NCBI RefSeq assembly: GCF_039543505.1
Contig: NZ_BAABJW010000001.1
Coordinates: 558,001-622,000 of the forward strand
DNA: 64,000 bases
Reading direction: 5' to 3'
Source: Litoribaculum gwangyangense
GTDB lineage: Bacteria; Bacteroidota; Bacteroidia; Flavobacteriales; Flavobacteriaceae
Shown: in pieces, positions 8,603 through 18,488 of the stretch
How positions within the stretch are numbered: the stretch's first letter is position 1
Layout of the letters: every line of letters begins with the position of its first letter
Translations under genes and position numbers: made by a program
The notes under the pieces: generated by a model
Told to the model about the DNA's origin: nothing
Databases searched by the model: none
Seen by the model: the letters and a program-made list of their open reading frames with translations, nothing else

Positions 8603-10513
8603 ATGGCACAGGTAAAAGTACATAGTTTATTTACAGAGTTTGACATCAATCTTTTTAAAGCAGGAAAGCATTACAGACTTTACGAAAAATTAGGGTCTCA
8701 CTTGGTTACTGTTGATGGTATTGAAGGCACCTATTTTGCAGTTTGGGCACCTTCGGCAAAGCAAGTGTCTGTAATTGGTGATTTTAATTATTGGATTGAG
8801 GGCGAACACCAACTCAATGTACGTTGGGACTCGAGTGGTATTTGGGAAGGTTTCATACCGTATGTTGAAAAAGGTGCTACTTATAAATATAAAATTCAAA
8901 GCCACCATAACGATGTAAAAACCGAAAAGGCAGACCCTTACGGAAGACGTTTTGAACACAACCCCAACACCGCTTCCATTGTCTGGGATGATAACTATAA
9001 GTGGAAAGACGCCCAATGGATGAAAAAACGTAAAAAGCATAACGCCTTGGATGCCCCTTACTCCGTTTACGAAGTACATCTCGGATCTTGGAAAAAAAAT
9101 ATAGAGGAAGATCGGTTTATGTCGTATTACGAATTGGCCGATGATTTAGTAAACTATGTTAAAGACATGAATTTCACGCACGTGGAGCTTATGCCTATTA
9201 TGGAATACCCTTATGACCCGTCTTGGGGGTATCAAATTACGGGGTACTTTGCTCCAACATCGCGCTTTGGCTATCCTGAAGAATTTAAATATCTGGTAGA
9301 TAAACTGCACCAAAATGATATAGGTATCATTCTAGACTGGGTGCCTTCACATTTCCCGGAAGACGCCCATGGTTTGGGGTTCTTTGATGGCTCTCATTTA
9401 TACGAACACCCAGATAAGCGCAAAGGTTACCACCAAGACTGGAAAAGCTTGATTTTTAATTATGAACGTAATGAAGTGCGTTCTTTTTTAATAAGTAATG
9501 CTATTTTTTGGATGGATCAATACCATGCCGATGGCTTGCGTGTTGATGCCGTAGCTTCCATGTTATTTTTAGATTATTCTCGTGAGGACGGTGAGTGGGA
9601 ACCAAACATTTATGGTGGCAGAGAAAATCTGGCAGTTATAAGTTTCCTCAAAGAATTAAACGAAGAGGTGTATGCTTCTTTCCCTGATGTACAAACTATC
9701 GCTGAGGAATCAACGGCTTTCCCTATGGTATCAAAACCAACTTTTGTTGGCGGATTAGGCTTTGGAATGAAATGGATGATGGGTTGGATGCACGACACCT
9801 TGGAGTATTTTGCTAAGGACCCTGTATATAGAAAATACCATCAAAATGATATTACCTTTAGCTTAGCTTATGCCTTTACCGAGAATTTTATGTTGCCTCT
9901 CTCTCACGACGAAGTCGTTTACGGTAAAAATTCTATTTTAGGCAGAATGCCTGGTGACGAGTGGCAACGTTTTGCCAATCTTCGTTTGTTATATGGCTAT
10001 ATGTTTACACATCCCGGAACCAAACTATTGTTTATGGGTGGTGAATTTGGACAGTATAACGAATGGAATTTCCAAGAAAGTTTAGATTGGAATTTATTGG
10101 AGTTCGAGCCACATAAAAACACTCAAAGCTACTTTAAAGAATTAAACAAATTCTACAAAAACACTCCTGCCTTATTCGAAAAAGCTTTTACAGGTGAAGG
10201 TTTTGAGTGGATAAACTATGGGGATTATGAAAACTGTGTTATTTCGTATATCAGAAAAGGTTATAAGTCTGAAAACAATGTAGTTGTAATATGTAATTTC
10301 ACTCCTACCATCAGAGAAAAGTATAGAATAGGGCTTCCTACTAACGGTAAATTAAAAGAAATTTTCAATAGTGATTCTAAAGAATTTGGTGGAAGTGGCG
10401 TTTTGAATAAAAAACAAATAACCATCAAGAAAACCGCTTGGAATGGTAAAGATTATTCTGCAGAAGTTACTTTACCCCCTTTGGCTATTACCGTTTTTGA
10501 ATTTATTTCATAA
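8603..10513 (+). CDS. glgB: 1,4-alpha-glucan branching enzyme
   Basis: GH13_9 enzyme that introduces alpha-1,6 branches. It has an N-terminal CBM48 domain (GTYFAVWAPSAKQVSVIGDF, near residue 40), a TIM barrel with nucleophile D315 in ADGLRVDAVASM and acid/base E368 in TIAEEST, the third acidic site in PLSHDEVVYGKNS, and a C-terminal beta domain. Its 636 residues are the usual length for a GlgB with a short N-terminus. It is the last tightly packed gene of the glg operon and is followed by a hairpin. With GlgE it would give a branched alpha-glucan. Confidence 0.95.
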   Translation: MAQVKVHSLFTEFDINLFKAGKHYRLYEKLGSHLVTVDGIEGTYFAVWAPSAKQVSVIGDFNYWIEGEHQLNVRWDSSGIWEGFIPYVEKGATYKYKIQSHHNDVKTEKADPYGRRFEHNPNTASIVWDDNYKWKDAQWMKKRKKHNALDAPYSVYEVHLGSWKKNIEEDRFMSYYELADDLVNYVKDMNFTHVELMPIMEYPYDPSWGYQITGYFAPTSRFGYPEEFKYLVDKLHQNDIGIILDWVPSHFPEDAHGLGFFDGSHLYEHPDKRKGYHQDWKSLIFNYERNEVRSFLISNAIFWMDQYHADGLRVDAVASMLFLDYSREDGEWEPNIYGGRENLAVISFLKELNEEVYASFPDVQTIAEESTAFPMVSKPTFVGGLGFGMKWMMGWMHDTLEYFAKDPVYRKYHQNDITFSLAYAFTENFMLPLSHDEVVYGKNSILGRMPGDEWQRFANLRLLYGYMFTHPGTKLLFMGGEFGQYNEWNFQESLDWNLLEFEPHKNTQSYFKELNKFYKNTPALFEKAFTGEGFEWINYGDYENCVISYIRKGYKSENNVVVICNFTPTIREKYRIGLPTNGKLKEIFNSDSKEFGGSGVLNKKQITIKKTAWNGKDYSAEVTLPPLAITVFEFIS

Positions 10514-10522
10514 AAATATCAT

Positions 10523-10557
10523 CCCTCATTGCACCTTATTTCTTGGTACAATGAGGG
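10523..10557 (+). terminator. Hairpin after glgB
   Basis: CCCTCATTG-c-ACC pairs with GGT-a-CAATGAGGG (12 pairs, one mismatch) around a short loop. The following T-run is interrupted (TTCTTAT), so termination may be partial, allowing some read-through toward the GH31 gene. Confidence 0.6.
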
Positions 10558-10749
10558 TTCTTATACTGATATTATTTTCTATTGTTTTGTTTCTTTTTAC
10601 TTTTCAATTTTCCAGTTGATCAATATTTTCTTGTTTTCGGTTTTTATCTATTAAATTTTTAACAGTTATCTAACCTGTAAATTGATTTTTAAATAATTAA
10701 TCCGCCTTTTTTTTAGTAAAAAGAAAGGCAAGAGGTCTATTTATTTTAG

Positions 10750-10757
10750 TATTTTCG
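10750..10757 (+). promoter_or_regulatory. Possible -7 box before the GH31 gene
   Basis: TATTTTCG fits TAnnTTYG and lies 25 bases before the ATG at 10782. The 268-base gap after glgB and the hairpin there suggest that this gene has its own promoter, but no clear TTG is found upstream. Confidence 0.35.
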
Positions 10758-10781
10758 TCAATTAATATATTTTTTTAAAAT

Positions 10782-13184
10782 ATGATATTAAATACCGAAT
10801 TAGAATATAAAGGAAACCTCTTTCCTTCCAAAATAATAAACTACGAAAAAAACATTAATGTGCTCTCTTTTACCTCTGAAAATGGGGTGATTTTGCAAGT
10901 TACAGTTCGTCGAGACAGCATACTCCGTTTTAGATATACAACTACTGGTATTTTTGAAAACGATTTCTCTTATGCCATTACTAAATACGCCAGCAGAGGT
11001 TATAACCACCTAGAAGTGGTAGAAAAGGATGATAAATACATCATAACTACTGCAAAACTTATCTGCCATGTTTCAAAAGTTGATTTACGTATATCGCTTT
11101 TTGATGCAAAAGACAATACTTTAATTTGTGAAGATGAACTGGGCTTTCATTGGGAAGAAAGTTACGAATATGGTGGCGATGTTGTTAAAATGTCCAAAAC
11201 TGCTCAACCAGGAGAAAGTTACTACGGACTTGGTGATAAGCCTGTAGACAATAATCTTAAAGGGAAGCGTTTTCAAAACTGGGTAACCGACTCTTACGCT
11301 TATGGCAGAGATACCGATCCAATCTACAAAACCATTCCCTTCTACACGGCTTTGCATAACAAAAAATCATACGGAATCTTTTTTGACAATACCTTCCGCT
11401 CTTATTTTGATTTTTGTCATGAACGCAGAAACATTACCAGTTTTTGGGCACATGGTGGTGAAATGAATTACTATTTCATTTACGGTCCAGAAATGTCTGA
11501 AGTGGTAGCAAACTATACAGATTTAACAGGAAAACCTCACCAGTTACCACCTCTGTGGGCTTTGGGTTATCATCAATGTAAATGGAGTTATTATCCAGAA
11601 TCTAATGTCAAGGAAATTACATCCAAATTCAGGGAATTAAAAATTCCTTGCGATGCGATTTATCTGGATATTGATTATATGGATGGTTTTAGGTGTTTTA
11701 CTTGGAATAAAGAATACTTTCCAGACCCCAAACGCATGGTAAAAGAATTAGCCGATGATGGGTTTAAAACCATTGTTATCATTGATCCGGGCATTAAAAT
11801 TGATATGGATTATTCGGTGTTCAAAGAAGGCTTGGATAAAGATTATTTCTGCAAACGTGCTGATGGCCCTTACATGAAAGGTAAAGTTTGGCCCGGTGAA
11901 TGTTATTTTCCAGATTTTACAAACCCAGAAGTAAGGGATTGGTGGTCTAATTTATTTAGAGAACTCATTGAAGAAATTGGGGTTAAAGGGGTTTGGAATG
12001 ATATGAATGAACCCGCCGTCATGGATGTTCCAGGAAAATCATTCCCTGATGATGTAAGACACGATTACGAAGGTAATCCTTGTAGCCACAGAAAAGCCCA
12101 CAATGTTTATGGGATGCAAATGGCAAGAGCTACGTATCAAGGATTAAAAAAATTCTCATACCCAAAACGTCCGTTTGTTATTACCCGCGCCGCTTACTCT
12201 GGTACACAGCGCTATACTTCAAGTTGGACAGGAGATAATGTAGCTACTTGGGATCATTTAACCATCGCCAACCTACAAGCCCAACGCATGTGTATGTCTG
12301 GTTTCTCATTTGTAGGGAGCGATATTGGCGGTTTTGCCGAACAGCCAAATGGCGAATTATACGCGCGTTGGATACAATTAGGTATTTTCCACCCATTTTG
12401 CAGAACCCACTCTTCTGGAGATCATGGTGATCAAGAACCTTGGGCTTTTGGAGATACCATTACCGATGTGGTTCGAAAGTTTATAGAAATAAGATACCAA
12501 TTATTACCGTATTTATATACGGCGTTTTGGCGTTATGCGGAAGAAGCTATACCTATTTTAAAATCTTTAGTGTTATATGATCAAGCCGATCCGCAAACCC
12601 ATTACAGAAACGATGAGTTTGTTTTTGGTGAAAAAATACTTGCTTGCCCTGTAACCGGTCCTAATCAAAAAGGCCGACGTATGTATATCCCAATTGGGAA
12701 GTGGTATAATTTCTGGACAGACGAGCTTATAAAAGGTGGCCAAGAACATTGGGTAGATGCCGATTTAGATAGCATGCCCATATTTGTAAAAGAAGGCGCT
12801 ATCATTCCTAAATATCCTATTCAACAATATGTTGGTGAAAAAACGATTGACGAATTAATTTTAGATGTTTACTATAAACTAGGTAAAGAAACCTCGCAAG
12901 TTTATGAAGATGCTACTGATGGGTATGACTACATTAAAGGAAGATATAGTTTAAGGGATTTTAATTTGCATGGAAAAAAAGACGAATTAATTATTCAGCA
13001 GCATAAAACAGGTAAATATATTACTACCTATAAAACCTTTAAATTGAGGTTACACGGATTGCCTTTTAAAATTTCTAAAATAGAAGTAGATAATGTAGAG
13101 ATTCCTTTTTCTAAGTTAAAGCTTAATGGCGATAATACCTTAACGCTTACTAAAGAGTTTACAGAGCTACACATTATGGCTTAA
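10782..13184 (+). CDS. GH31 family alpha-glucosidase
   Basis: Glycoside hydrolase family 31, 800 residues. The catalytic nucleophile is D407 in the family signature WNDMNEP, and the likely acid/base is D485 in TGDNVATW. N-terminal beta-sandwich (galactose-mutarotase-like), TIM barrel and proximal/distal C-terminal beta domains are in the usual order. No signal peptide is seen, so a cytosolic enzyme releasing glucose from alpha-glucans or maltose is likely. Its place after glgM-glgC-glgE-mak-glgB suggests turnover of the storage glucan or of maltose, balancing Mak. GH31 also includes alpha-xylosidases; the exact linkage cannot be settled by eye. Confidence 0.9.
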   Translation: MILNTELEYKGNLFPSKIINYEKNINVLSFTSENGVILQVTVRRDSILRFRYTTTGIFENDFSYAITKYASRGYNHLEVVEKDDKYIITTAKLICHVSKVDLRISLFDAKDNTLICEDELGFHWEESYEYGGDVVKMSKTAQPGESYYGLGDKPVDNNLKGKRFQNWVTDSYAYGRDTDPIYKTIPFYTALHNKKSYGIFFDNTFRSYFDFCHERRNITSFWAHGGEMNYYFIYGPEMSEVVANYTDLTGKPHQLPPLWALGYHQCKWSYYPESNVKEITSKFRELKIPCDAIYLDIDYMDGFRCFTWNKEYFPDPKRMVKELADDGFKTIVIIDPGIKIDMDYSVFKEGLDKDYFCKRADGPYMKGKVWPGECYFPDFTNPEVRDWWSNLFRELIEEIGVKGVWNDMNEPAVMDVPGKSFPDDVRHDYEGNPCSHRKAHNVYGMQMARATYQGLKKFSYPKRPFVITRAAYSGTQRYTSSWTGDNVATWDHLTIANLQAQRMCMSGFSFVGSDIGGFAEQPNGELYARWIQLGIFHPFCRTHSSGDHGDQEPWAFGDTITDVVRKFIEIRYQLLPYLYTAFWRYAEEAIPILKSLVLYDQADPQTHYRNDEFVFGEKILACPVTGPNQKGRRMYIPIGKWYNFWTDELIKGGQEHWVDADLDSMPIFVKEGAIIPKYPIQQYVGEKTIDELILDVYYKLGKETSQVYEDATDGYDYIKGRYSLRDFNLHGKKDELIIQQHKTGKYITTYKTFKLRLHGLPFKISKIEVDNVEIPFSKLKLNGDNTLTLTKEFTELHIMA

Positions 13185-13437
13185 AACTATTATTGCCTTA
13201 ATTATTATGAGGCTTTCATTAAAAAAATGAAGTTACTAATAAATGATATAGCGCATATGGGAATCTTGATTTTTAATCTAGTTGATTAAATATCTTACTA
13301 ATTGTTGAAGAAAAAGTTGGTTTTTTATAAACCCTTACACTTATCTTTGAAACCAACGCCATTGTTCATTTTATTACTTCTTGGTTAATAAAATAGAAGA
13401 TGTTTAATAATTTGAAGCGTGTAAAATATAAATTTCG

Positions 13438-15273
13438 TTAAACCTTCTCAACATCTAAATGTTTGCCTAAATACACTAGCTTATAACCTTTCTCAATCTT
13501 ATCTACGTCTAGGTTATATGACGAAATTATATGAAGTTCCCCTTCTAAATCCTTGATAAACAACGGAACAATGTCCTTGTCCTTATTGGTTATTTTAATT
13601 AAATCTTCATAATTTTTTTTATCTAACAAATTTATTTCATGTATAGAAGGATGTTTTCTAGTTACTTCAATGAGGGAATTAAAATCATCTGTGTGAGAAA
13701 ATAACCCTTCCTTTGGGTTATTGGAATCGTCTAATATTTCTTGCGGTGTTACTAGCCTGAAAGAGCCATGTTCACCAAATTGTTTTCCGAATTTATTTAT
13801 GGCATATTTATTAATCTCTGGATTTCCTGTTAGTGCCATCAAATACCCTACATCACTTAATTCTATATTATCCAATAAGGCATCTGAATAAATATCGGTT
13901 GTTATAGCCTCTAAACCAAGTTCTTTTGCTTTTTCAATGTTTCTTTCATTACTGTCTATCAATACCACATTTCTACCGTTTTTTTCAAGGTAATGCCCTA
14001 ATATTCGTGAAATTTTGGTAGCACCAACAATTAAGATTCCTCCAGATTTTGTTAAAAAAACACCTACTAATTTGGCAAATAATCTCGCGGTGGTAGCATT
14101 TAATAATACCGTTCCCAAAACAATCATAAAAACCAACGGAGTAATATATTCGGCACCTTCAACTCCTTGCTTTATGAGTTTGCTCCCAAAAAGCGATGCT
14201 ATTCCTGCAGCTACAATACCTCGGGGTCCAACCCAACTAATAAAAACCTTTTCATTAGTTTTTAACTTCGAACCAATGGTACTTAAAAACACTGCTAAAG
14301 GTCTTATAACAAACACCACTAAGGCAAAAAGATAAGCCGTTTTCCAAGTATAAAGTAGTAATAAATCTTCTATATTTATATTAGCTGCCAATAAAATAAA
14401 TAAAATAGATATTAATAAAACGCTTAAAGATTCCTTAAAATAAAGAAGTTCTTTTATATTTTGGAGTTTTCCGTTTCCTAAAACCATTCCCATAACTACA
14501 ACTGCTAATAATCCAGACTCGTGAGCAAAAATCTCGGACTCAACGAAAACCAGCAATACCGTTGATAAGGACACCACATTTAGTAAGTAGTGGGGAATTA
14601 ACTTTTTGTTTATTGCAAAAGCTAGCGCATGGGCAAACGTAAACCCGAAGGTCGTTCCAAATAAAATAATTTTACCAAACTCAATCAAGGCAGTTTTTGT
14701 AAAACCACTATCCCCTTCTACACTTATAAATTCGAACACCAAAACCGCTACCAAGGCGCCAATTGGGTCAATTAATATGCCTTCCCATTTTAAAACGGTA
14801 GAGATGTCTTTTTTTAAGGGAATATTTCTTAAAATAGGTGTGATAACGGTAGGTCCCGTTACAATGATAAGTCCAGAGAATAAAAAAGAAAGTTCCCAAC
14901 TTAATCCAAAAATCATGTTAGCCAATATGCCAGCTCCAAAAAAAGTAACAGCAGAACCGAGTGTTATTAATTTAGTAATAACGGGACCAACATTTTTTAT
15001 TTCTGCTCGTTTTAAAGTTAAACCTCCCTCAAAAAGAATGACGCTTATTGCTAAAGAAACAAAATAATAGAGACCTTCTCCAGGAAATAATCCCTTCTCT
15101 CCGTTCCAAACAGGTTCTATCCATTTACTACCATCTTCACTTAAAAATTCGGCAGCAATGGGACCCACTAATAAACCGATCAAGATCAACGGTAAAATAG
15201 CTGGAATTTTAAATTTCCATGCCACCCATTGCGCCAATATTCCTAGGATAATAATCCCTGCTAATTCTAACAT
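13438..15273 (-). CDS. CPA-type Na+(K+)/H+ antiporter with C-terminal RCK (TrkA-N) domain
   Basis: A membrane antiporter of the NhaP/CPA1 type. About 12 hydrophobic segments fill residues 1-400, with conserved TGPTVITPILRN (near 135) and EGILIDPIGA (near 160). From about residue 410 a Rossmann RCK_N domain begins (GGILIVGATKISRILGHYL, then IDSNERN), followed by a small alpha/beta tail that could be RCK_C. Such domains bind NAD(H) or other nucleotides and gate transport. It is transcribed away from the Usp-SulP pair across a 67-base gap. The likely role is pH or Na+ homeostasis in the inner membrane; ion specificity is not readable from sequence. Confidence 0.88.
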   Translation of the reverse strand: MLELAGIIILGILAQWVAWKFKIPAILPLILIGLLVGPIAAEFLSEDGSKWIEPVWNGEKGLFPGEGLYYFVSLAISVILFEGGLTLKRAEIKNVGPVITKLITLGSAVTFFGAGILANMIFGLSWELSFLFSGLIIVTGPTVITPILRNIPLKKDISTVLKWEGILIDPIGALVAVLVFEFISVEGDSGFTKTALIEFGKIILFGTTFGFTFAHALAFAINKKLIPHYLLNVVSLSTVLLVFVESEIFAHESGLLAVVVMGMVLGNGKLQNIKELLYFKESLSVLLISILFILLAANINIEDLLLLYTWKTAYLFALVVFVIRPLAVFLSTIGSKLKTNEKVFISWVGPRGIVAAGIASLFGSKLIKQGVEGAEYITPLVFMIVLGTVLLNATTARLFAKLVGVFLTKSGGILIVGATKISRILGHYLEKNGRNVVLIDSNERNIEKAKELGLEAITTDIYSDALLDNIELSDVGYLMALTGNPEINKYAINKFGKQFGEHGSFRLVTPQEILDDSNNPKEGLFSHTDDFNSLIEVTRKHPSIHEINLLDKKNYEDLIKITNKDKDIVPLFIKDLEGELHIISSYNLDVDKIEKGYKLVYLGKHLDVEKV

Positions 15274-15340
15274 ATTTCGTAAATCTACATATTAAAAGCA
15301 CTAATTTAAGTAAAAACGTGTGATTTCATGTTTTTAAAAA

Positions 15341-16228
15341 ATGCTATCTTTCAACTTTAAGCAAAAAACAAGAACAGATTTGTCTTTAAAACCTTTTAAA
15401 AGTATTGGAATAGGTGTAGCATTTTCGCCAAACTTAAAAGCTAACCTTTTTGAAGCCGCCAGATTGGCCGTTTTTTTTGATTGTAAGCTGTTTTTAATTC
15501 ATGTAGGCGACTCGTCTGAGGATAAAAAAAATATGCTTAACATGATTCTTGAACGTTTTGAAAAACACCATTTGAATTATGAGATGGTTTTTAAAACCGG
15601 AGATCCTGTTAATGTCATTTTATCCATTTCCGAAGAAAAGAAAATTGATTTACTCATCCTTGGAGCGCTTCAGCGCGAAGACTTCCTGAAATATTATGTG
15701 GGTTCTATTGCTAGAAAAATTACTCGTTCAGCTAAATGTTCGGTTTTATTATTAATTAAACCTTCTGTAAATCGTGTACCCTGCCAACACATCGTTGTAA
15801 ATGGGTTAAAAAACCCAAAAACAGAACAGGCTATAAAAACAGCATTTTATGTTGCCAAACAACTCAATGCAGAAAAAATAACTATTGTTGAAGAAATAAA
15901 ACGAGAACAAATTACTGTAAAGGTTGAAGACGACAAATCCTTGAGAAGAGCAACCATTATAAAAGAACGCATAAAACTAAGGGAAAACTCGAGAGTAAAA
16001 GAAATCATTAGCCATATTCCTGTAGAATACACAAAAAATAAAACCATAAAATTACAACCTATTTTTGGGAAACAAGGGTATTCCATAGGCCATTACGCTC
16101 AAATAACAAGAGCTGATTTGTTAGTCATGAATGCTCCCAAAAAAATAACCTTTTGGGATCGATTATTTCCGCATGACATTGAACATATTTTAACCGAATT
16201 ACCTACTGATGTTTTGATTTTGCAATGA
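15341..16228 (+). CDS. Tandem universal stress protein (UspA x2)
   Basis: 295 residues with two UspA-like alpha/beta halves. The first (about 17-145) has the ATP-binding pattern LLILGALQREDFLKYYVGSI, and a second, more divergent half follows (about 150-295). No signal peptide or membrane segment. The TGA stop overlaps the SulP ATG by four bases (ATGA), so the two proteins are translationally coupled and probably work together. Tandem Usp proteins bind ATP/AMP and often regulate partner transporters; a regulatory role for the SulP transporter here is inference. Confidence 0.85.
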   Translation: MLSFNFKQKTRTDLSLKPFKSIGIGVAFSPNLKANLFEAARLAVFFDCKLFLIHVGDSSEDKKNMLNMILERFEKHHLNYEMVFKTGDPVNVILSISEEKKIDLLILGALQREDFLKYYVGSIARKITRSAKCSVLLLIKPSVNRVPCQHIVVNGLKNPKTEQAIKTAFYVAKQLNAEKITIVEEIKREQITVKVEDDKSLRRATIIKERIKLRENSRVKEIISHIPVEYTKNKTIKLQPIFGKQGYSIGHYAQITRADLLVMNAPKKITFWDRLFPHDIEHILTELPTDVLILQ

Positions 16229-18426
16229 GTCCAAAAAAAAATAACATAATAAAAACTTTACAGGCCATTCCACAAAACATATTCTCTGGATTTGTGGTAA
16301 GCCTCATTGCGCTTCCCTTGGGCTTAGGGCTTGCCATGGCCAGTGATGCACCACCTATTTCGGGCGTTATATCGGCTGTAATTGGAGGTATCGTGGTTTC
16401 TGTTTTTGGTGGCAGTCATGTTACTATTGTAGGCCCTGGAAACGGATTAGTAGGAGTTATTTTATTGGCTATTGCATCTTTGGGGCTAGAAACTACCTAT
16501 ATAGCCATATTTTGTTCAGGAGCTTTACTCTTGGTATTGGGCTTTTTTAGAATGGGGACACTGGCCGATTTTTTCCCTTCATCTGCCATTCAGGGCATGC
16601 TAGCAGCTATAGGCTTAATTATTCTTGGCAAACAATTTCATATCATGCTTGCCCATAGAATAAATAGAGAAGATACCATTGATTACCTTTTGGAAATTCC
16701 AAATACGATTAATGATGCCTTTCATTATGGGACTGACGGATTGATTTATGCGGCATTAGCCGGAATAATCAGTTTTGGTATTATGTTTTTCTATTCTAAA
16801 ATTAGGAATAAGTATTTACAACTTATACCTGCGCCTATGTGGATTGTTATGTTATCCATTGGTTTTAGTTATTATTTTGAAATTGGTTTACACGAGCCCA
16901 ACCCAATTGCTCAAGAATATATGATATCAGGAATTCCTTCCATTCAAAAGATTATTAGCGATTTGCCTCATCCAGATTTTAGTGGTATTTGGAGCTTTTC
17001 TTTTTTTGGTAGTGTTTTGGCTCTAACACTTATCTCCAGCATCGAGTCCCTTTTAAGTATTAAAGCGGTTGACAAATTAGACCCAGAAAAGCGACGCTCT
17101 AATGTTAATAAAGACCTTAAAGCTTTAGGTTTGGCAACTATGGGTAGTGGTTTTTTAGGGGGTTTAAATGTCGTTACAGTAATTGCAAGAAGCTCTGTTA
17201 ATGTGAATAATGGCGCTACCAATCGATCTTCAAACTTTTTTCATGCCTTATTTCTAGTCATTTTTATCGTGTTTTTTAGCACGCAATTAACCCGAATACC
17301 TCTTCCTGCCTTAATGGCCATTTTGGTATACACGGGTTATAAATTGGCATCACCTAATATTATTAGAAAAATGTTTTCAATAGGCAAGGAGCAACTTATC
17401 GTGTTTTTTATAACCCTCATAGTCACTTTAAAAATAGGTTTAATTACTGGTATTGTCATGGGTGTTTTAGCAACTTTAATCATTCATATCGTTATTAACA
17501 AAACGGCTGGTTTGTTTTTAAGAAATGTTTTAAAACCCAATGTTTTGATGTTTAGAGAACATGATGGCAGAAATAATTTTTATGTAAGTGTTAAACACTT
17601 TTGTAGTTTTTTAAATTATTTTAGGCTAAAGCAGCATTTAGATGCGGTTCCAGAGAACAAAGATGTCATTGTTGATTTTTCACTTTGTGAATTTGTTGAT
17701 GATACTGTTTTAGAAAACATCTATAATTACCAAGAGTTGTTTAGTAAACGTGGTGGTAGTTTTGAGGTGATTGGGTTGGATATGCACGATACCGCCTCCA
17801 ATCATCCATTTGCATCTAGGCGTCTATTGTCTGTGCCAAAAATCATAAAAAACAGCCTTACCAGACGCCAAACAAGTATGGAGAGTTTAGCCGAAAATTA
17901 TGGCTTAAACTATAATTCCAAAAAGCAGAAAAACGTATCGTTTTTAAATAATTTTCTGTTTTTTAACACCAAACAAATCAATCATATTTATAATGAATTA
18001 TCTCAAAAAGATAACAGTATCAAGCTATTTGATATTGAGTTTTCCGAAGGGGAATTTATAGCCAAAGAGGTCATTCGCTCTACAATGCTTCACATCAACT
18101 TAAATTATGCCATTCCGCAGTTTACCTTAGATAGAGAAGGCCTTTTAGAGAAGTTTTATGCGCTTGCTGGATTTAAAGATATTCCTATTGAAAATCATTC
18201 CGATTTTTCTAAACGTTTTTATTTATTGGGAGACAATGAAGCTGACATTGCAAAATTTTTTAATGATGATGTCACGCGTTTTTTTGAGAGTAACCCCTAT
18301 TATCATGTAGAGTCGAATGGCAATGCCTTATTGGTTTTTAGCAAAGAACGCTTGGCGAGTATCAAAGAAATTAAAAGCCTTTTCGATTTTGGAAAACGAT
18401 TAAAACAAGTGATAGCTCCGGCCTAA
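16225..18426 (+). CDS. SulP family anion transporter with STAS domain and extra C-terminal domain
   Basis: Inner-membrane SLC26/SulP transporter of 733 residues. Residues 1-435 hold the transmembrane core (motif near 21-45, VVSLIALPLGLGLAMASDAP). The STAS domain spans about 441-525 (VIVDFSLCEFVDDTVLENI). After a linker there is an additional soluble domain from about 575 to the end (NFLFFNTKQINHIYNEL... DNEADIAKFF... ESNGNALLVFSK) that standard SulP proteins of about 550-600 residues lack. Bacterial SulP proteins carry sulfate, bicarbonate or other anions. Coupling to a Usp gene and divergence from a Na+/H+ antiporter make Na+-dependent bicarbonate uptake (BicA-like) plausible, but that is inference. 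Confidence 0.87.
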   Translation: MSPKKNNIIKTLQAIPQNIFSGFVVSLIALPLGLGLAMASDAPPISGVISAVIGGIVVSVFGGSHVTIVGPGNGLVGVILLAIASLGLETTYIAIFCSGALLLVLGFFRMGTLADFFPSSAIQGMLAAIGLIILGKQFHIMLAHRINREDTIDYLLEIPNTINDAFHYGTDGLIYAALAGIISFGIMFFYSKIRNKYLQLIPAPMWIVMLSIGFSYYFEIGLHEPNPIAQEYMISGIPSIQKIISDLPHPDFSGIWSFSFFGSVLALTLISSIESLLSIKAVDKLDPEKRRSNVNKDLKALGLATMGSGFLGGLNVVTVIARSSVNVNNGATNRSSNFFHALFLVIFIVFFSTQLTRIPLPALMAILVYTGYKLASPNIIRKMFSIGKEQLIVFFITLIVTLKIGLITGIVMGVLATLIIHIVINKTAGLFLRNVLKPNVLMFREHDGRNNFYVSVKHFCSFLNYFRLKQHLDAVPENKDVIVDFSLCEFVDDTVLENIYNYQELFSKRGGSFEVIGLDMHDTASNHPFASRRLLSVPKIIKNSLTRRQTSMESLAENYGLNYNSKKQKNVSFLNNFLFFNTKQINHIYNELSQKDNSIKLFDIEFSEGEFIAKEVIRSTMLHINLNYAIPQFTLDREGLLEKFYALAGFKDIPIENHSDFSKRFYLLGDNEADIAKFFNDDVTRFFESNPYYHVESNGNALLVFSKERLASIKEIKSLFDFGKRLKQVIAPA

Positions 18427-18488
18427 AATCATAATATATTCTTAAGGGTTTTAAGCATTACCAATAGATTTCTTAATTTTACGCTCTT

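Noticed and set aside
14015..15067. Two long + strand frames (about 106 and 153 codons) inside the antiporter gene
   Set aside because: They are antisense to strongly conserved membrane helices; the antiporter frame explains the region and the other translations show no family features.
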